The position numbers and the translations under genes were made by a program. The notes under the pieces were generated by a model. That model worked only from the letters and a program-made list of their open reading frames with translations, searched no databases and was not told where the DNA came from. A DNA stretch of 64,000 nt, taken from Archivesica marissinica (lineage: Eukaryota > Mollusca > Bivalvia > Venerida > Vesicomyidae). This document shows positions 1-11,029 of this stretch, piece by piece. Within the stretch, counting starts at the first letter, position 1; each line of letters starts with the position of its first letter. The stretch lies in assembly GCA_014843695.1 (NCBI GenBank), contig CM026404.1:51454122-51518121 (forward strand). Reading direction: 5' to 3'.

Positions 1-170
1 CTAAATTCTTACAAGTTTCTAATTTTCCGAAAAAATTGCACCCATGAAGATGTCAAATGCTGTATAGTAATATTTTAACAATGTCCAAGATGTTGTGGTT
101 TTTCCTTTAGCCGACTGAAATAGTGTTTTACTTCGACTTTATCATTTACTGCTTTCATAAAATCTGAATG

Positions 171-378
171 TTTAGTTTATACAAATTTATTTTAGCTCGA
201 ATGTGAAACAAGTTCTTATAAGTTATATTAATCACTCTGAAGACCTCATTCCTGATGGAATCCATCGCCACGAGGGAGAGAGAAGAGGCAACGTGGAATT
301 TAAATGCCTTGCCTAAGGGCACAATTGTAACGGCTCCAGCGGGGCTCAAACTCCAGGCATTTCGCACCTGAAGCGAAT
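171..378 (-). mobile_element. SINE family A, 5'-truncated copy
   Basis: Read on the minus strand this copy keeps the tRNA-like B-box region, a conserved body and an AT-rich 3' tail, but lacks the A-box end. The same sequence recurs at 17276-17510, 17577-17767 and 19755-19980, and in part at 51851-51955 and 37321-37452. The tRNA-like head in the fuller copies marks it as a tRNA-derived SINE. Confidence 0.75.
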
Positions 379-907
379 CTGATTGTTTCCATCTGTATTT
401 CTTATCCCTTCAATAAGATGGACATGTACATAATAACATCCCATGTAATGTGACAACAAGGTCCAAATGCCGAGTAAAGTATCGCACCTGGCCACTGGGG
501 TAGCCAAGAAAGCAATGAGAAATGATAGTCCATTTACTCAGGGCAGTTTGAACACCAATAGAACCGGCAGACATTAGGAGAGCGAATATTACCGGGTCCC
601 ATGGGGCCGAGTATTATTCGAACGCAAGTTTGAGGTGGAAACCGGGGTCACAATGACTAGATAGGACAAGTATCGTGTTTATACAATATATCATTCGTCC
701 TTTGAATGACTTGACAACAATTATGACATGTTTCTAAACCTGTTGTAAAGTACGGCTTCGTAGTTGGTGCCACAATGATGATAGGATAACCCTGGAATTG
801 CATTGACTAGATATCTCAGAATCTTTTATTCATTGATTGATCCGACCAGAGATTCCATCAACACAAACAGCACTGGCAGACTCCCTTGTTTTGGAATGTT
901 TACCTTT
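379..907. other. Stretch without a recognised feature
   Basis: I see no convincing exon, RNA gene or repeat here. Since the gene beginning at 3956 clearly has earlier exons, this is probably intron sequence of that gene. Confidence 0.4.
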
Positions 908-3900
908 TCACATGTTGTGTATGTTTCAGATTGTCACATGTTGTGTATGTTTCAGATTGTCACATGTTGTGTATGTTTCAGATTGTCACATGTTGTGTAT
1001 GTTTCAGATTGTCACATGTTGTGTATGTTTCAGATTGTCACATATTGTGTATGTTTCAGATTGTCACATATTGTGTATGTTTCAGATTGTCACATATTGT
1101 GTATGTTTCAGATTGTAACATATTGTGTATGTTTCAGATTGTAGCATATTGTGTATGTTTCAGATTGTCACATATTGTGTATGTTTCAGATTGTCACATG
1201 TTGTGTATGTTTCAGATTGTCCCATGCTGTGTATGTTTCAGATTGTCCCATGCTGTGTATGTTTCAGATTGTCACATGTTGTGTATGTTTCAGATTGTCA
1301 CATGTTGTGTATGTTTCAGATTGTCACATAGTGTGTATTTTTCAGATTGTCCCATGTTGTGTATGTTTCAGATTGTCACATGTTGTGTATGTTTCAGATT
1401 CTCACATATTGTGTATGTTTCAGATTCTCACATATTGTGTATGTTTCAGATTGTAACATATTGTGTATGTTTCAGATTGTCACATATTGTGTATGTTTCA
1501 GATTGTCACATATTGTGTATGTTTCAGATTGTAACATATTGTGTATGTTTCAGATTGTAGCATATTGTGTATGTTTCAGATTGTCACATATTGTGTATGT
1601 TTCAGATTGTCACATGTTGTGTATGTTTCAGATTGTCCCATGCTGTGTATGTTTCAGATTGTCCCATGCTGTGTATGTTTCAGATTGTCACATGTTGTGT
1701 ATGTTTCAGATTGTCACATGTTGTGTATGTTTCAGATTGTCACATAGTGTGTATGTTTCAGATTGTCCCATGTTGTGTATGTTTCAGATTGTCACATGTT
1801 GTGTATGTTTCAGATTCTCACATATTGTGTATGTTTCAGATTGTCACATATTGTGTATGTTTCAGATTGTAACATATTGTGTATGTTTCAGATTGTAGCA
1901 TATTGTGTATGTTTCAGATTGTCACATATTGTGTATGTTTCAGATTGTCACATGTTGTGTATGTTTCAGATTGTCCCATGCTGTGTATGTTTCAGATTGT
2001 CCCATGCTGTGTATGTTTCAGATTGTCACATGTTGTGTATGTTTCAGATTGTCACATGTTGTGTATGTTTCAGATTGTCACATAGTGTGTATTTTTCAGA
2101 TTGTCCCATGTTGTGTATGTTTCAGATTGTCACATGTTGTGTATGTTTCAGATTCTCACATATTGTGTATGTTTCAGATTCTCACATATTGTGTATGTTT
2201 CAGATTGTAACATATTGTGTATGTTTCAGATTGTAGCATATTGTGTATGTTTCAGATTGTCACATATTGTGTATGTTTCAGATTGTCACATGTTGTGTAT
2301 GTTTCAGATTGTCCCATGCTGTGTATGTTTCAGATTGTCCCATGCTGTGTATGTTTCAGATTGTCACATGTTGTGTATGTTTCAGATTGTCACATGTTGT
2401 GTATGTTTCAGATTGTCACATAGTGTGTATGTTTCAGATTGTCCCATGTTGTGTATGTTTCAGATTGTCACATGTTGTGTATGTTTCAGATTCTCACATA
2501 TTGTGTATGTTTCAGATTCTCACATATTGTGTATGTTTCAGATTGTCACATATTGTGTATGTTTCAGATTGTCACATATTGTGTATGTTTCAGATTGTCA
2601 CATATTGTGTATGTTTCAGATTGTAACATATTGTGTATGTTTCAGATTGTAGCATATTGTGTATGTTTCAGATTGTAACATATTGTGTATGTTTCAGATT
2701 GTAGCATATTGTGTATGTTTCAGATTGTCGCATGCTGTCACATGTTGTGTATGTTTCAGATTGTCACATATTGTGTATGTTTCAGATTGTCACATGTTGT
2801 GTATGTTTCAGACTGTCACATATTGTGTATGTTTCAGATTGTCCAATGTTGTGTATGTTTCAGATTCTCACATATTGTGTATGTTTCAGATTCTCACATA
2901 TTGTGTATGTTTCAGATTCTCACATATTGTGTATGTTTCAGATTGTCCAATGTTGTGTATGTTTCAGATTGTCACATATTGTGTATGTTTCAGATTCTCA
3001 CATATTGTGTATGTTTCAGATTGTCCCATGCTGTGTATGTTTCAGATTGTCCAATGTTGTGTATGTTTCAGATTGTCACATATTGTGTATGTTTCAGATT
3101 CTCACATATTGTGTATGTTTCAGATTGTCACATGTTGTGTATGTTTCAGATTGTCACATATTGTGTATGTTTCAGATTGTCACATATTGTGTATGTTTCA
3201 GATTCACACATATTGTGTATGTTTCAGATTGTCACATGTTGTGTATGTTTCAGATTGTCACATATTGTGTATGTTTCAGATTGACACATGTTGTGTATGT
3301 TTCAGATTGTCACATATTGTGTATGTTTCAGATTGTCCAATGTTGTGTATGTTTCAGATTCTCACATATTGTGTATGTTTCAGATTCTCACATATTGTGT
3401 ATGTTTCAGATTGTCCAATGTTGTGTATGTTTCAGATTGTCACATATTGTGTATGTTTCAGATTCTCACATATTGTGTATGTTTCAGATTGTCACATGTT
3501 GTGTATGTTTCAGATTGTCACATATTGTGTATGTTTCAGATTGTCACATGTTGTGTATGTTTCAGATTGTAACTTATTGTGTATGTTTCAGATTGTCCAA
3601 TGTTGTGTATGTTTCAGATTGTAACATATTGTGTATATTTCAGATTCTCACATATTGTGTATGTTTCAGATTGTAACATATTGTGTATGTTTCAGATTGT
3701 AGCATATTGTGTATGTTTCAGATTGTCACATATTGTGTATGTTTCAGATTGTCACATGTTGTGTATGTTTCAGATTGTCACATGTTGTGTATGTTTCAGA
3801 TTCTCACATATTATGTATGTTTCAGATTGTCCAATGTTGTGTATGTTTCAGATTGTCACATATTGTGTATGTTTCAGATTGTCACATGTTGTGTATGTTT

Positions 3901-3955
3901 CAGATTGTCACATAGTGTGTATGTTTCAGATTGTCACATATTGTGTATGTTTCAG
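908..3955 (+). repeat. 26-bp minisatellite made of splice-acceptor-like units (about 117 copies)
   Basis: The unit is 26 bp and each copy ends in TGTGTATGTTTCAG followed by ATTGT. That is exactly the junction where the exon at 3956 begins, so the array looks like repeated duplication of this intron-exon boundary. Variation is confined to a few positions. A higher-order period is visible: the same variant pattern recurs at offsets of 416 bp (16 units) and 338 bp (13 units, twice) between 1125 and 2217. None of the three plus frames contains a stop, so long reading frames of cysteine-rich peptide repeats run through it. I treat these as by-products of the unit length. Confidence 0.95.
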
Positions 3956-4128
3956 ATTGTCCAATGGACTACCAGCTTACAGTGCTCCCATAGATGCCAG
4001 TAGTAATTGGTGGGGTTCCGAGAGCACGGGCTACGTGAACGGGAAAATCTGGGACAAGCTAGATAATGAATCCCTAATTGCTGTAGAATATATGCCAATA
4101 AAGATCAACAATGAATCACTTATATATG
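3956..4128 (+). CDS. bark: bark-like gene, exon A: end of parallel beta-helix ectodomain
   Basis: This 173-bp exon follows the last TTTCAG of the 26-bp array. It starts with the final base of a split codon and ends with one extra base before a GTGAGT donor. It encodes about 57 residues containing IDASSNWWGSES, an Asn-Trp-Trp-Gly turn typical of right-handed beta-helix (pectin-lyase-like) repeats, and then VEYMPI, which closes such a segment. Its split G plus the GT that opens the next exon gives glycine, so the phase fits. Both flanks are unusual: acceptor-containing units lie upstream and donor-containing units downstream. Which of the many sites is used cannot be proved from sequence; I chose the pair nearest the unique coding sequence. 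Confidence 0.75.
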
Positions 4129-4960
4129 GTGAGTTTGTATAGAAACTTAGTGGAGTAGACAATATATGGTGAGTTTGTATAGAAACTTAGTGGAGTAGAC
4201 AATATATGGTGAGTTTGTGCAGAAACTTAGTGGAGTAGACAATATATGGTGAGTTTGTATAGAAACTTAGTGGAGTAGACAATATATGGTGAGTTTGTAT
4301 AGAAACTTAGTGGAGTAGACAATATATGGTGAGTTTGTATAGAAACTTAGTGGAGTAGACAATATATGGTGAGTTTGTGTAGAAACTTAGTGGAGTAGAC
4401 AATATATGGTGAGTTTGTATAGAAACTTAGTGGAGTAGACAATATATGGTGAGTTTGTGTAGAAACTTAGTGGAGTAGACAATATATGGTGAGTTTGTGC
4501 AGAAACTTAGTGGAGTAGACAATATATGGTGAGTTTGTGCAGAAACTTAGTGGAGTAGACAATATATGGTGAGTTTGTATAGAAACTTAGTGGAGTAGAC
4601 AATATATGGTGAGTTTGTGCAGAAACTTAGTGGAGTAGACAATATATGGTGAGTTTGTATAGAAACGTAGTGGAGTAGACAATATATGGTGAGTATGTGC
4701 AGAAACTTAGTGGAGTAGACAATATATGGTGAGTTTGTGCAGAAACTTAGTGGAGTAGACAATATATGGTGAGTTTGTGCAGAAACTTAGTGGAGTAGAC
4801 AATATATGGTGAGTTTGTGCAGAAACATAGTGGAGTAGACAATATATGGTGAGTTTGTGCAGAAACTTAGTGGAGTAGACAATATATGGTGAGTTTGTGT
4901 AGACACTTAGTGGAGTAGACAATATATGGTGAGTTTGTGCAGAAACTTAGTGGAGTAGAC
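4119..4960 (+). repeat. 40-bp minisatellite made of splice-donor units (21 copies)
   Basis: The unit is exactly 40 bp and contains ATATATGGTGAGTTTGT, which is the exon A/intron junction including its GTGAGT donor. Almost every copy keeps the donor intact; one near 4690 reads GTGAGTATGT. Copies differ mainly at GTATAG/GTGCAG/GTGTAG. Use of a downstream donor would add 40-bp steps; reading on in the exon frame meets a TAG at 4140 within the first unit. Confidence 0.95.
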
Positions 4961-5000
4961 ATGATGTAAATAGATGATACATGTTCTTTTCAATGTACAA

Positions 5001-5269
5001 GTCCGACTCCGTGGTCGAGTGGTTAAGGTCGCTGACTTGTATACCACTGTAACCTATCATCACTGATGGTCACGGGTTCGAGCCCCGCTCAGATCGTGTC
5101 TCATTTATATGAAAAAGTTGGCAGTTTCTTACGGAGGTTGGTGCATCCAAGTACTGGTTAACCGCTGGAGCCTGCCCAGGAAAGGTGTTGTTAGGTAAAC
5201 TGCCCGCCGGCGATATAGCCCGAAATGGTGCTGATGCAGGCGTAAAACCCGAAATATAACATAAATATA
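5001..5269 (+). mobile_element. SINE family B, full-length copy with target-site duplication
   Basis: The head resembles a class II tRNA (GTGGTCGAGTGGTTAAGG A box, GGGTTCGAGCCCC B box), and a conserved body of about 170 bp follows. The 13-bp direct repeat TTTCAATGTACAA flanks it at 4988-5000 and 5270-5282, which fixes both ends. Truncated relatives lie at 18388-18595 and 22955-23048. Confidence 0.85.
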
Positions 5270-5347
5270 TTTCAATGTACAATTACAGTACATATATGTA
5301 TGTTCACATTATATCTCCCCAACATTGAATGTGATGCTATCATGAGT

Positions 5348-5780
5348 GTTATATCTGAATGTTCAGGTAAATGTGCTGCTGGCTGGTTCTTGGATGGGGA
5401 CAGGTGTTTCAAGTATTGTGTTATATCTGAATGTTCAGGTAAATGTGCTGCTGGCTGGTTCTTGGATGGGGACAGGTGTTTCAAGTATTGGTTGTGTTAT
5501 ATCTGAATGTTCAGGTAAATGTGCTGCTGGCTGGTTCTTGGATGGGGACAGGTGTTTCAAGTATTGTGTTATATCTGAATGTTCAGGTAAATGTGCTGCT
5601 GGCTGGTTCTTGGATGGGGACAGGTGTTTCAAGTATTGGTTGTGTTATATCTGAATGTTCAGGTAAATGTGCTGCTGGCTGGTTCTTGGATGGGGACAGG
5701 TGTTTCAAGTATTGTGTTATATCTGAATGTTCAGGTAAATGTGCTGCTGGCTGGTTCTTGGATGGGGACAGGTGTTTCAA
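5348..5780 (+). repeat. Six tandem copies of the exon B acceptor and exon start
   Basis: Copies begin at 5348, 5420, 5496, 5568, 5644 and 5716, so spacing alternates 72, 76, 72, 76, 72 bp (three 148-bp dimers). Each contains the acceptor GAATGTTCAG and about 48 bp of the following exon, encoding GKCAAGWFLDGDRCFKY. Only the last copy runs on into the complete exon and a donor. The junction TTCAGGTAAATG reads both as an acceptor and as a donor. Confidence 0.9.
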
Positions 5781-5829
5781 GTATATGGGTGCTGCTTTAC
5801 CATACGCCGAAGCAAACAACTTCTGTAAG
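5735..5829 (+). CDS. bark: bark-like gene, exon B: first part of C-type-lectin-like domain
   Basis: This 95-bp exon lies between the last TTCAG acceptor of the six-copy repeat and a consensus AAG/GTAAGA donor. It starts with two bases that complete a glycine codon and ends in phase 0. It encodes CAAGWFLDGDRCFKY and then YAEANNFCK, the characteristic opening of a C-type-lectin-like domain: a Cys, Gly-Trp, a second Cys followed by an aromatic residue, and then the Ala-rich helix with the next Cys. The domain continues in the exon at 6950. Confidence 0.8.
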
Positions 5830-5856
5830 GTAAGATAAGGTGTTTCTGTGGTTGTG

Positions 5857-6224
5857 AAGCTGTATATATACCTGGTGGAATATCAAGAGTTACAGTAAAC
5901 CAAGCTGTATATATACCTGGTGGAATATCAGAGTTACAGTAAACCAAGCTGTATATATATATATATATACCTGGTGGAATATCAGAGTTACAGTAAACCA
6001 AGCTGTATATATACCTGGTGGACTATCAGAGTTACAGTAAACCAAGCTGTATATATACCTGGTGGAATATCAGAGTTACAGTAAACCAAGCTGTATATAT
6101 ACCTGGTGGAATATCAGAGTTACAGTAAACCAAGCTGTATATATATACCTGGTGGAATAACAGAGTTACAGTAAACCAAGCTGTATATATACCTGGTGGA
6201 ATATCAGAGTTACAGTAAACCAAG

Positions 6225-6262
<38 letters not shown>

Positions 6263-6620
6263 GGTGGAATATCAGAGTTACAGTAAACCAAGATGTATAT
6301 ATATATATATACCTGGTGGAATATCAGAGTTACAGTAAACCAAGCTGTATATATACCTGGTGGAATATCAGAGTTACAGTAAACCAAGCTGTATATATAC
6401 CTGGTGGAATATCAGAGTTACAGTAAACCAAGCTGTATATATATATTATATATACCTGGTGGAATATCAGAGTTACAGTAAACCAAGCTGTATATATATA
6501 TATATATACCTGGTGGAATATCAGAGTTACAGTAAACCAAGCTGTATATATATATATATATATACCTGGTGGAATATCAGAGTTACAGTAAACCAAGCTG
6601 TATTTAAACCTGGTGGAATA
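5857..6620 (+). repeat. Minisatellite of about 43 bp with embedded TA microsatellites (about 17 copies)
   Basis: The unit begins AAGCTGTATATATACC and continues through GGTGGAATATC and GAGTTACAGTAAACC. Length varies because the TATATA tract inside each copy expands, up to about 13 TA near 6230-6260. It begins about 28 bp after the exon B donor and does not copy the splice site. Confidence 0.9.
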
Positions 6621-6949
6621 CTCAGAATATGGTTATGAAATCACATTATTTCCAGGAAACTGCAATACCAGTTTCACATGATTTTATGTTTCTTGAAAGG
6701 ATAAGTATTGTGTAAGGTACAAGGATCGTTCATGTATGTATTCGCATATAATTATAATGGAAATAGTTACTCCTGATTTGTTGGTCTATTCTATCGGCAG
6801 AATCGAATGGTATTGCTTTAACAACTATGATCAAGATTCCCCGACGACGTTGCGTTTAGGTGTTCTTACTTAAAATCTTAATCTAGTAGCATACACGCAT
6901 TCATTATGAACTGTATAATGAACAATTCAACATCTTTTTGCCATTGCAG
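6621..6949 (+). other. Unique intron sequence before exon C
   Basis: No repeat or gene is recognised. The stretch ends in a pyrimidine-rich tract and the CCATTGCAG acceptor of exon C. Confidence 0.5.
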
Positions 6950-7157
6950 GAGAATGGTGGCTTCTTGGGAGAAGCTAAAAATAGACTTGAGTTTCTCAAG
7001 TACTTGTTGCGATTGTCGATGAATGTGTACGATGAGTCACTGCGTGTGTGGGTGTACGCTGAAGTGGAGTCGGGTAGATGCAGTGCCTTTGAGAGGAACT
7101 ATGTTGTGGCGGAATACGACTGTTACAATGTGTTACATTCATTTATATGTGAGAAAG
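6950..7157 (+). CDS. bark: bark-like gene, exon C: second part of C-type-lectin-like domain
   Basis: This 208-bp exon lies between a TTGCAG acceptor and an AAAG/GTAGGA donor, starting in phase 0 and ending with one extra base. It continues the lectin fold from exon B: ENGGFLGEAKNR matches the Gly-Gly-Phe-Leu segment after the third conserved Cys, VWVYAEVESGRC supplies the core Trp-containing strand, and the exon closes with DCYNVLHSFICEK, the conserved Cys-x(9)-Cys-Glu end. I see neither an EPN/QPD nor a WND calcium-sugar motif, so a classical carbohydrate-binding site appears absent. Confidence 0.82.
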
Positions 7158-7408
7158 GTAGGAACATCACTGTGTTTTATACATCCATTATATTTGATTT
7201 ACTGTACAGATATAATGTTTATATATAAATGTGTATATTGTATCTATTTAAAACAATTGATTGACAAGAGCACAAAGAGAAATTTGGCATTGACTAGCTT
7301 CAGTAAACCGATCCTTGAAGTCTCAAATAAGGGTTTTATGACCCAAATATATACATGTCTGAAAACGAGGGGAGCAATAGAAACGTATTTATAACCCGAT
7401 AACAAATT

Positions 7409-7668
7409 CTATCCCTCCATGGTTGAGTGCTTAAGGTTGTAGTCTTCAAATCACTTGAGCCTCTTGTAGGTTCGAATCCCACTGGGGGTGTCAAATTATT
7501 TCATGTGAGGAAGCTATCCATGCGGTTGGTCAGTGGTTCTACGTGGGTGCCTGTCGGTGCCTGCAATACTGCTCGGAGGGGCACCTAGGGGTCTTCCCTC
7601 ACCGATAATTGCTGGAGAGTCGCCGTATAACCTAAGCCAAGACGTAAACCCCAAAAACAACACAGCTA
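7409..7668 (+). mobile_element. SINE family C, near full-length copy
   Basis: The head is tRNA-like with an A-box-like CCATGGTTGAGTGCTTAAGG and a B box GTAGGTTCGAATCCC, followed by a body of about 170 bp. Short direct repeats similar to AATTCTA flank it. A diverged copy of the body lies at 46146-46305. Confidence 0.7.
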
Positions 7669-7684
7669 ATTCTACCATGTTTGT

Positions 7685-10436
7685 TCTGGCCATCTATTGC
7701 AGCTAATGTACACACGTTACATTATTTGTGACCCATATATCATGGTGCCTGGCTCTTCCATCTATTGCAGCTAGTGTATATATGCTACATTATTTGTGAC
7801 CCATATATCATGGTGCCTGGCTCTTCCATCTATTGCAGCTAGTGTATATATATGTTACATTATTTGCGACCTATATATCATGGTGCCTGGCTCTTCCATC
7901 TATGCAGCTACTGTATATATGCTACATTATTTGTGACCCATATATCATGGTGCCTGGCTCTTCCATCTATGCAGCTAATGTATATATGCTACATTATTTG
8001 TGACCCATATATCATGGTGCCTGGCTCTTCCATCTATTGCAGCTAGTGTATACACGTTACATTATTTGTGACCCATATATCATGGTGCCTGGCTCTTCCA
8101 TCTATTGCAGCTAGTGTATATATGCTACATTATTTATGACCCATATATCATGGTGCCTGGCTCTTCCATCTATGTAGCTAATGTACACACGTTACATTAT
8201 TTGTGACCCATATATCATTGTGCCTGGCTCTTCCATCTATGTAGCTAATGTACACATGTTACATTATTTGTGACCCATATATCATGGTGCCTGGCTCTTC
8301 CATCTATGCAGCTAATGTACACACGTTACATTATTTGTGACCCATATATCATGGTGCCTGGCTCTTCCATCTATGCAGCTAATGTATATACGTTACATTA
8401 TTTGTGACCCATATATCATGGTGCCTGGCTCTTCCATATATGCAGCTAATGTATATATGCTACATTATTTGTGACCCATATATCATGGTGCCTGGCTCTT
8501 CCATCTATGCAGCTAATGTACACCACACGCTACATTATTTGTGACCCATATATCATGGTGCCTGGCTCTTCCATCTATGCAGCTAATGTATATATGCTAC
8601 ATTATTTGTGACCCATATATCATGGTGCCTGGCTCTTCCATCTATGCAGCTAGTGTATACATGTTACATTATTTGTGACCCATATATCATGGTGCCTGGC
8701 TCTTCCATCTATTGCAGCTAATGTATATATGCTACATTATTTGTGACCCATATATCATGGTGCCTGGCTCTTCCACCTATGCAGCTAATGTACATATGCT
8801 ACATTATTTGTGACCCATATATCATGGTGCCTGGCTCTTCCATATATGCAGCTAATGTATATATGCTACATTATTTGTGACCCATATATCATGGTGCCTG
8901 GCTCTTCCATCTATGCAGCTAATGTACACCACACGCTACATTATTTGTGACCCATATATCATGGTGCCTGGCTCTTCCATCTATGCAGCTAATGTATATA
9001 TGCTACATTATTTGTGACCCATATATCATGGTGCCTGGCTCTTCCATCTATGCAGCTAGTGTATACATGTTACATTATTTGTGACCCATATATCATGGTG
9101 CCTTGCTCTTCCATCTATTGCAGCTAATGTATATATGCTACATTATTTGTGACCCATATATCATGGTGCCTGGCTCTTCCACCTATGCAGCTAATGTACA
9201 TATGCTACATTATTTGTGACCCATATATCATGGTGCCTGGCTCTTCCATCTATTGCAGCTAATGTATATATGCTACATTATTTGTGACCCATATATCATG
9301 GTGCCTGGCTCTTCCATCTATTTCAGCTAATGTATATACGTTACATTATTTGTGACCCATATATCATGGTGCCTGGCTCTTCCATCTATGCAGCTAATGT
9401 ATACACGCTACATTATTTGTGACCCATATATCATGGTGCCTGGCTCTTCCATCTATTGCAGCTAGTGTACATATGCTACATTATTTGTGACCCATATATC
9501 ATGGTGCCTGGCTCTTCCATCTATTGCAGCTAGTGTATATATACTATATTATTTGTGACCCATATATCATGGTGCCTGGCTCTTCCATCTATTGCAGCTA
9601 ATGTACACATGTTACATTATTTGTGACCCATATATCATGGTGCCTGGCTCTTCCATATATTGCAGCTAGTGTATATATGCTACATTATTTGTGACCCATA
9701 TATCATGGTGCCTGGCTCTTCCATCTATTGCAGCTAGTGTATATATGCTACATTATTTGTGACCCATATATCATGGTGCCTGGCTCTTCCATCTATTGCA
9801 GCTAGTGTATATATGCTACATTATTTGTGACCCATATATCATGGTGCCTGGCTCTTCCATCTATTGCAGCTAGTGTATATATGCTACATTATTTGTGACC
9901 CATATATCATGGTGCCTGGCTCTTCCATCTATTGCAGCTAGTGTATATATGCTACATTATTTGTGACCCATATATCATGGTGCCTGGCTCTTCCATCTAT
10001 TGCAGCTAGTGTATATATGCTACATTATTTGTGACCCATATATCATGGTGCCTGGCTCTTCCATCTATTGCAGCTAGTGTATATATGCTACATTATTTGT
10101 GACCCATATATCATGGTGCCTGGCTCTTCCATCTATTGCAGCTAGTGTATATATGCTACATTATTTGTGACCCATATATCATGGTGCCTGGCTCTTCCAT
10201 CTATTGCAGCTAATGTACACATGTTACATTATTTGTGACCCATATATCATGGTGCCTGGCTCTTCCATATATTGCAGCTAATGTATATATGCTATATTAT
10301 TTCAGACCCATACATCACGGCGCCCGACTCCATCTATTGCAGCTAATGTATATACGTTGCATTATTTCAGACCCATACATCACGGCGCCCGACTTCCATC
10401 TATTGCAACTAATGTATATATGCTACATTATTTCAG
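7685..10436 (+). repeat. Minisatellite of about 68 bp derived from the start of exon D (about 40 copies)
   Basis: Each unit contains TTACATTATTTGTGACCC and continues through CTCTTCCATCTATGCAGC. Compared with the true exon D start this is the same sequence with several C-to-T type changes (CACGG to CATGG, GGCGCC to GGTGCC) and with the acceptor CAG changed to GTG. Only the last three units, with AG at 10305, 10370 and 10436, keep the exon-like bases and TTTCAG. Local higher-order repetition is visible: a CACCACACGC variant occurs about 410 bp apart near 8520 and 8930. Confidence 0.95.
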
Positions 10437-10744
10437 ACCCATACATCACGGCGCCCGACTCTTCCATCTATGCTGCTGTGATTGGTATTACGTCTGCTGT
10501 GGTTGGATTGGCCGTCATCATCATTGTAGTTCTTGCCTGTCTATGGTGTGTGAAGTCTAACAGACGTAAGAACGAGAGATTTGAGCGGCAGGCATCTATT
10601 AGATCTTCATTGAAGGGTTCTACGATTAGAACAAGATCCACAATGAGCATGTTGTCGGAAGGCCATTCAAAACGTAGACTGGATCAACTGTCACTGTCGT
10701 CATCTAAATACCTATACGATGAGAGGTCATTAGGTGCCTCGCAG
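10437..10744 (+). CDS. bark: bark-like gene, exon D: transmembrane helix and juxtamembrane tail
   Basis: This 308-bp exon lies between the last TTTCAG of the array and a CAG/GTAAAC donor. Its first two bases join the G of exon C to make Asp, giving CEK-DPYITAPDSS before the membrane. A single hydrophobic helix follows (about 10472-10550, GITSAVVGLAVIIIVVLACL), then the basic stop-transfer KSNRRKNER. This indicates outside N-terminus and cytoplasmic C-terminus. The rest is a Ser/Arg-rich cytoplasmic stretch. A second intact acceptor 66 bp upstream (10370) would add 22 in-frame codons. Confidence 0.85.
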
Positions 10745-10916
10745 GTAAACTTTGGCTCTAAAGGCTTGAAACTGTGATCATAAACCCATTGGTGCAACAA
10801 TAAGGCCATCAGATGGCTGTCAATGTATCTGTATTCAATGAGGATTGGTAACACATAACACATGTAGGCTACAAAACGTTTTTCAAACCGCGTTTATTGT
10901 TTGTTTTTTGTTTGTT

Positions 10917-11026
10917 TAAATTTTATTTATTTATTAACAATTGCGAAGCAAGTTCTAACAACTTACCTGGAGAAAACCCACCTGTCCGATCTGGCGACCA
11001 CCGTACCATCTCACATACTTCCCTCG
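10917..11026 (-). mobile_element. SINE family G, 3' fragment
   Basis: On the minus strand this reads through the segment GTGAGATGGTACGGTGGTCG and ATCGGACAGGTGGGTTTTCT to the AT-rich tail. It matches the body and tail of the full copy at 51088-51340. Confidence 0.7.
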
Positions 11027-11029
11027 TTA

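Noticed and set aside
803..4142. Long cysteine-rich reading frames through the 26-bp array
   Set aside because: They exist in all three frames because the unit has no stop codon. Only the final unique part belongs to an exon with matching phases.
5001..5095. tRNA gene at a tRNA-like sequence
   Set aside because: A and B boxes are present but a SINE body and flanking target repeats follow, so it is the head of a SINE. The same holds for the heads at 7409, 11640, 14741, 44700 and 51088.
7685..10436. CRISPR-like array of regular repeats and spacers
   Set aside because: The whole unit is repeated without unique spacers, and the host is an animal.
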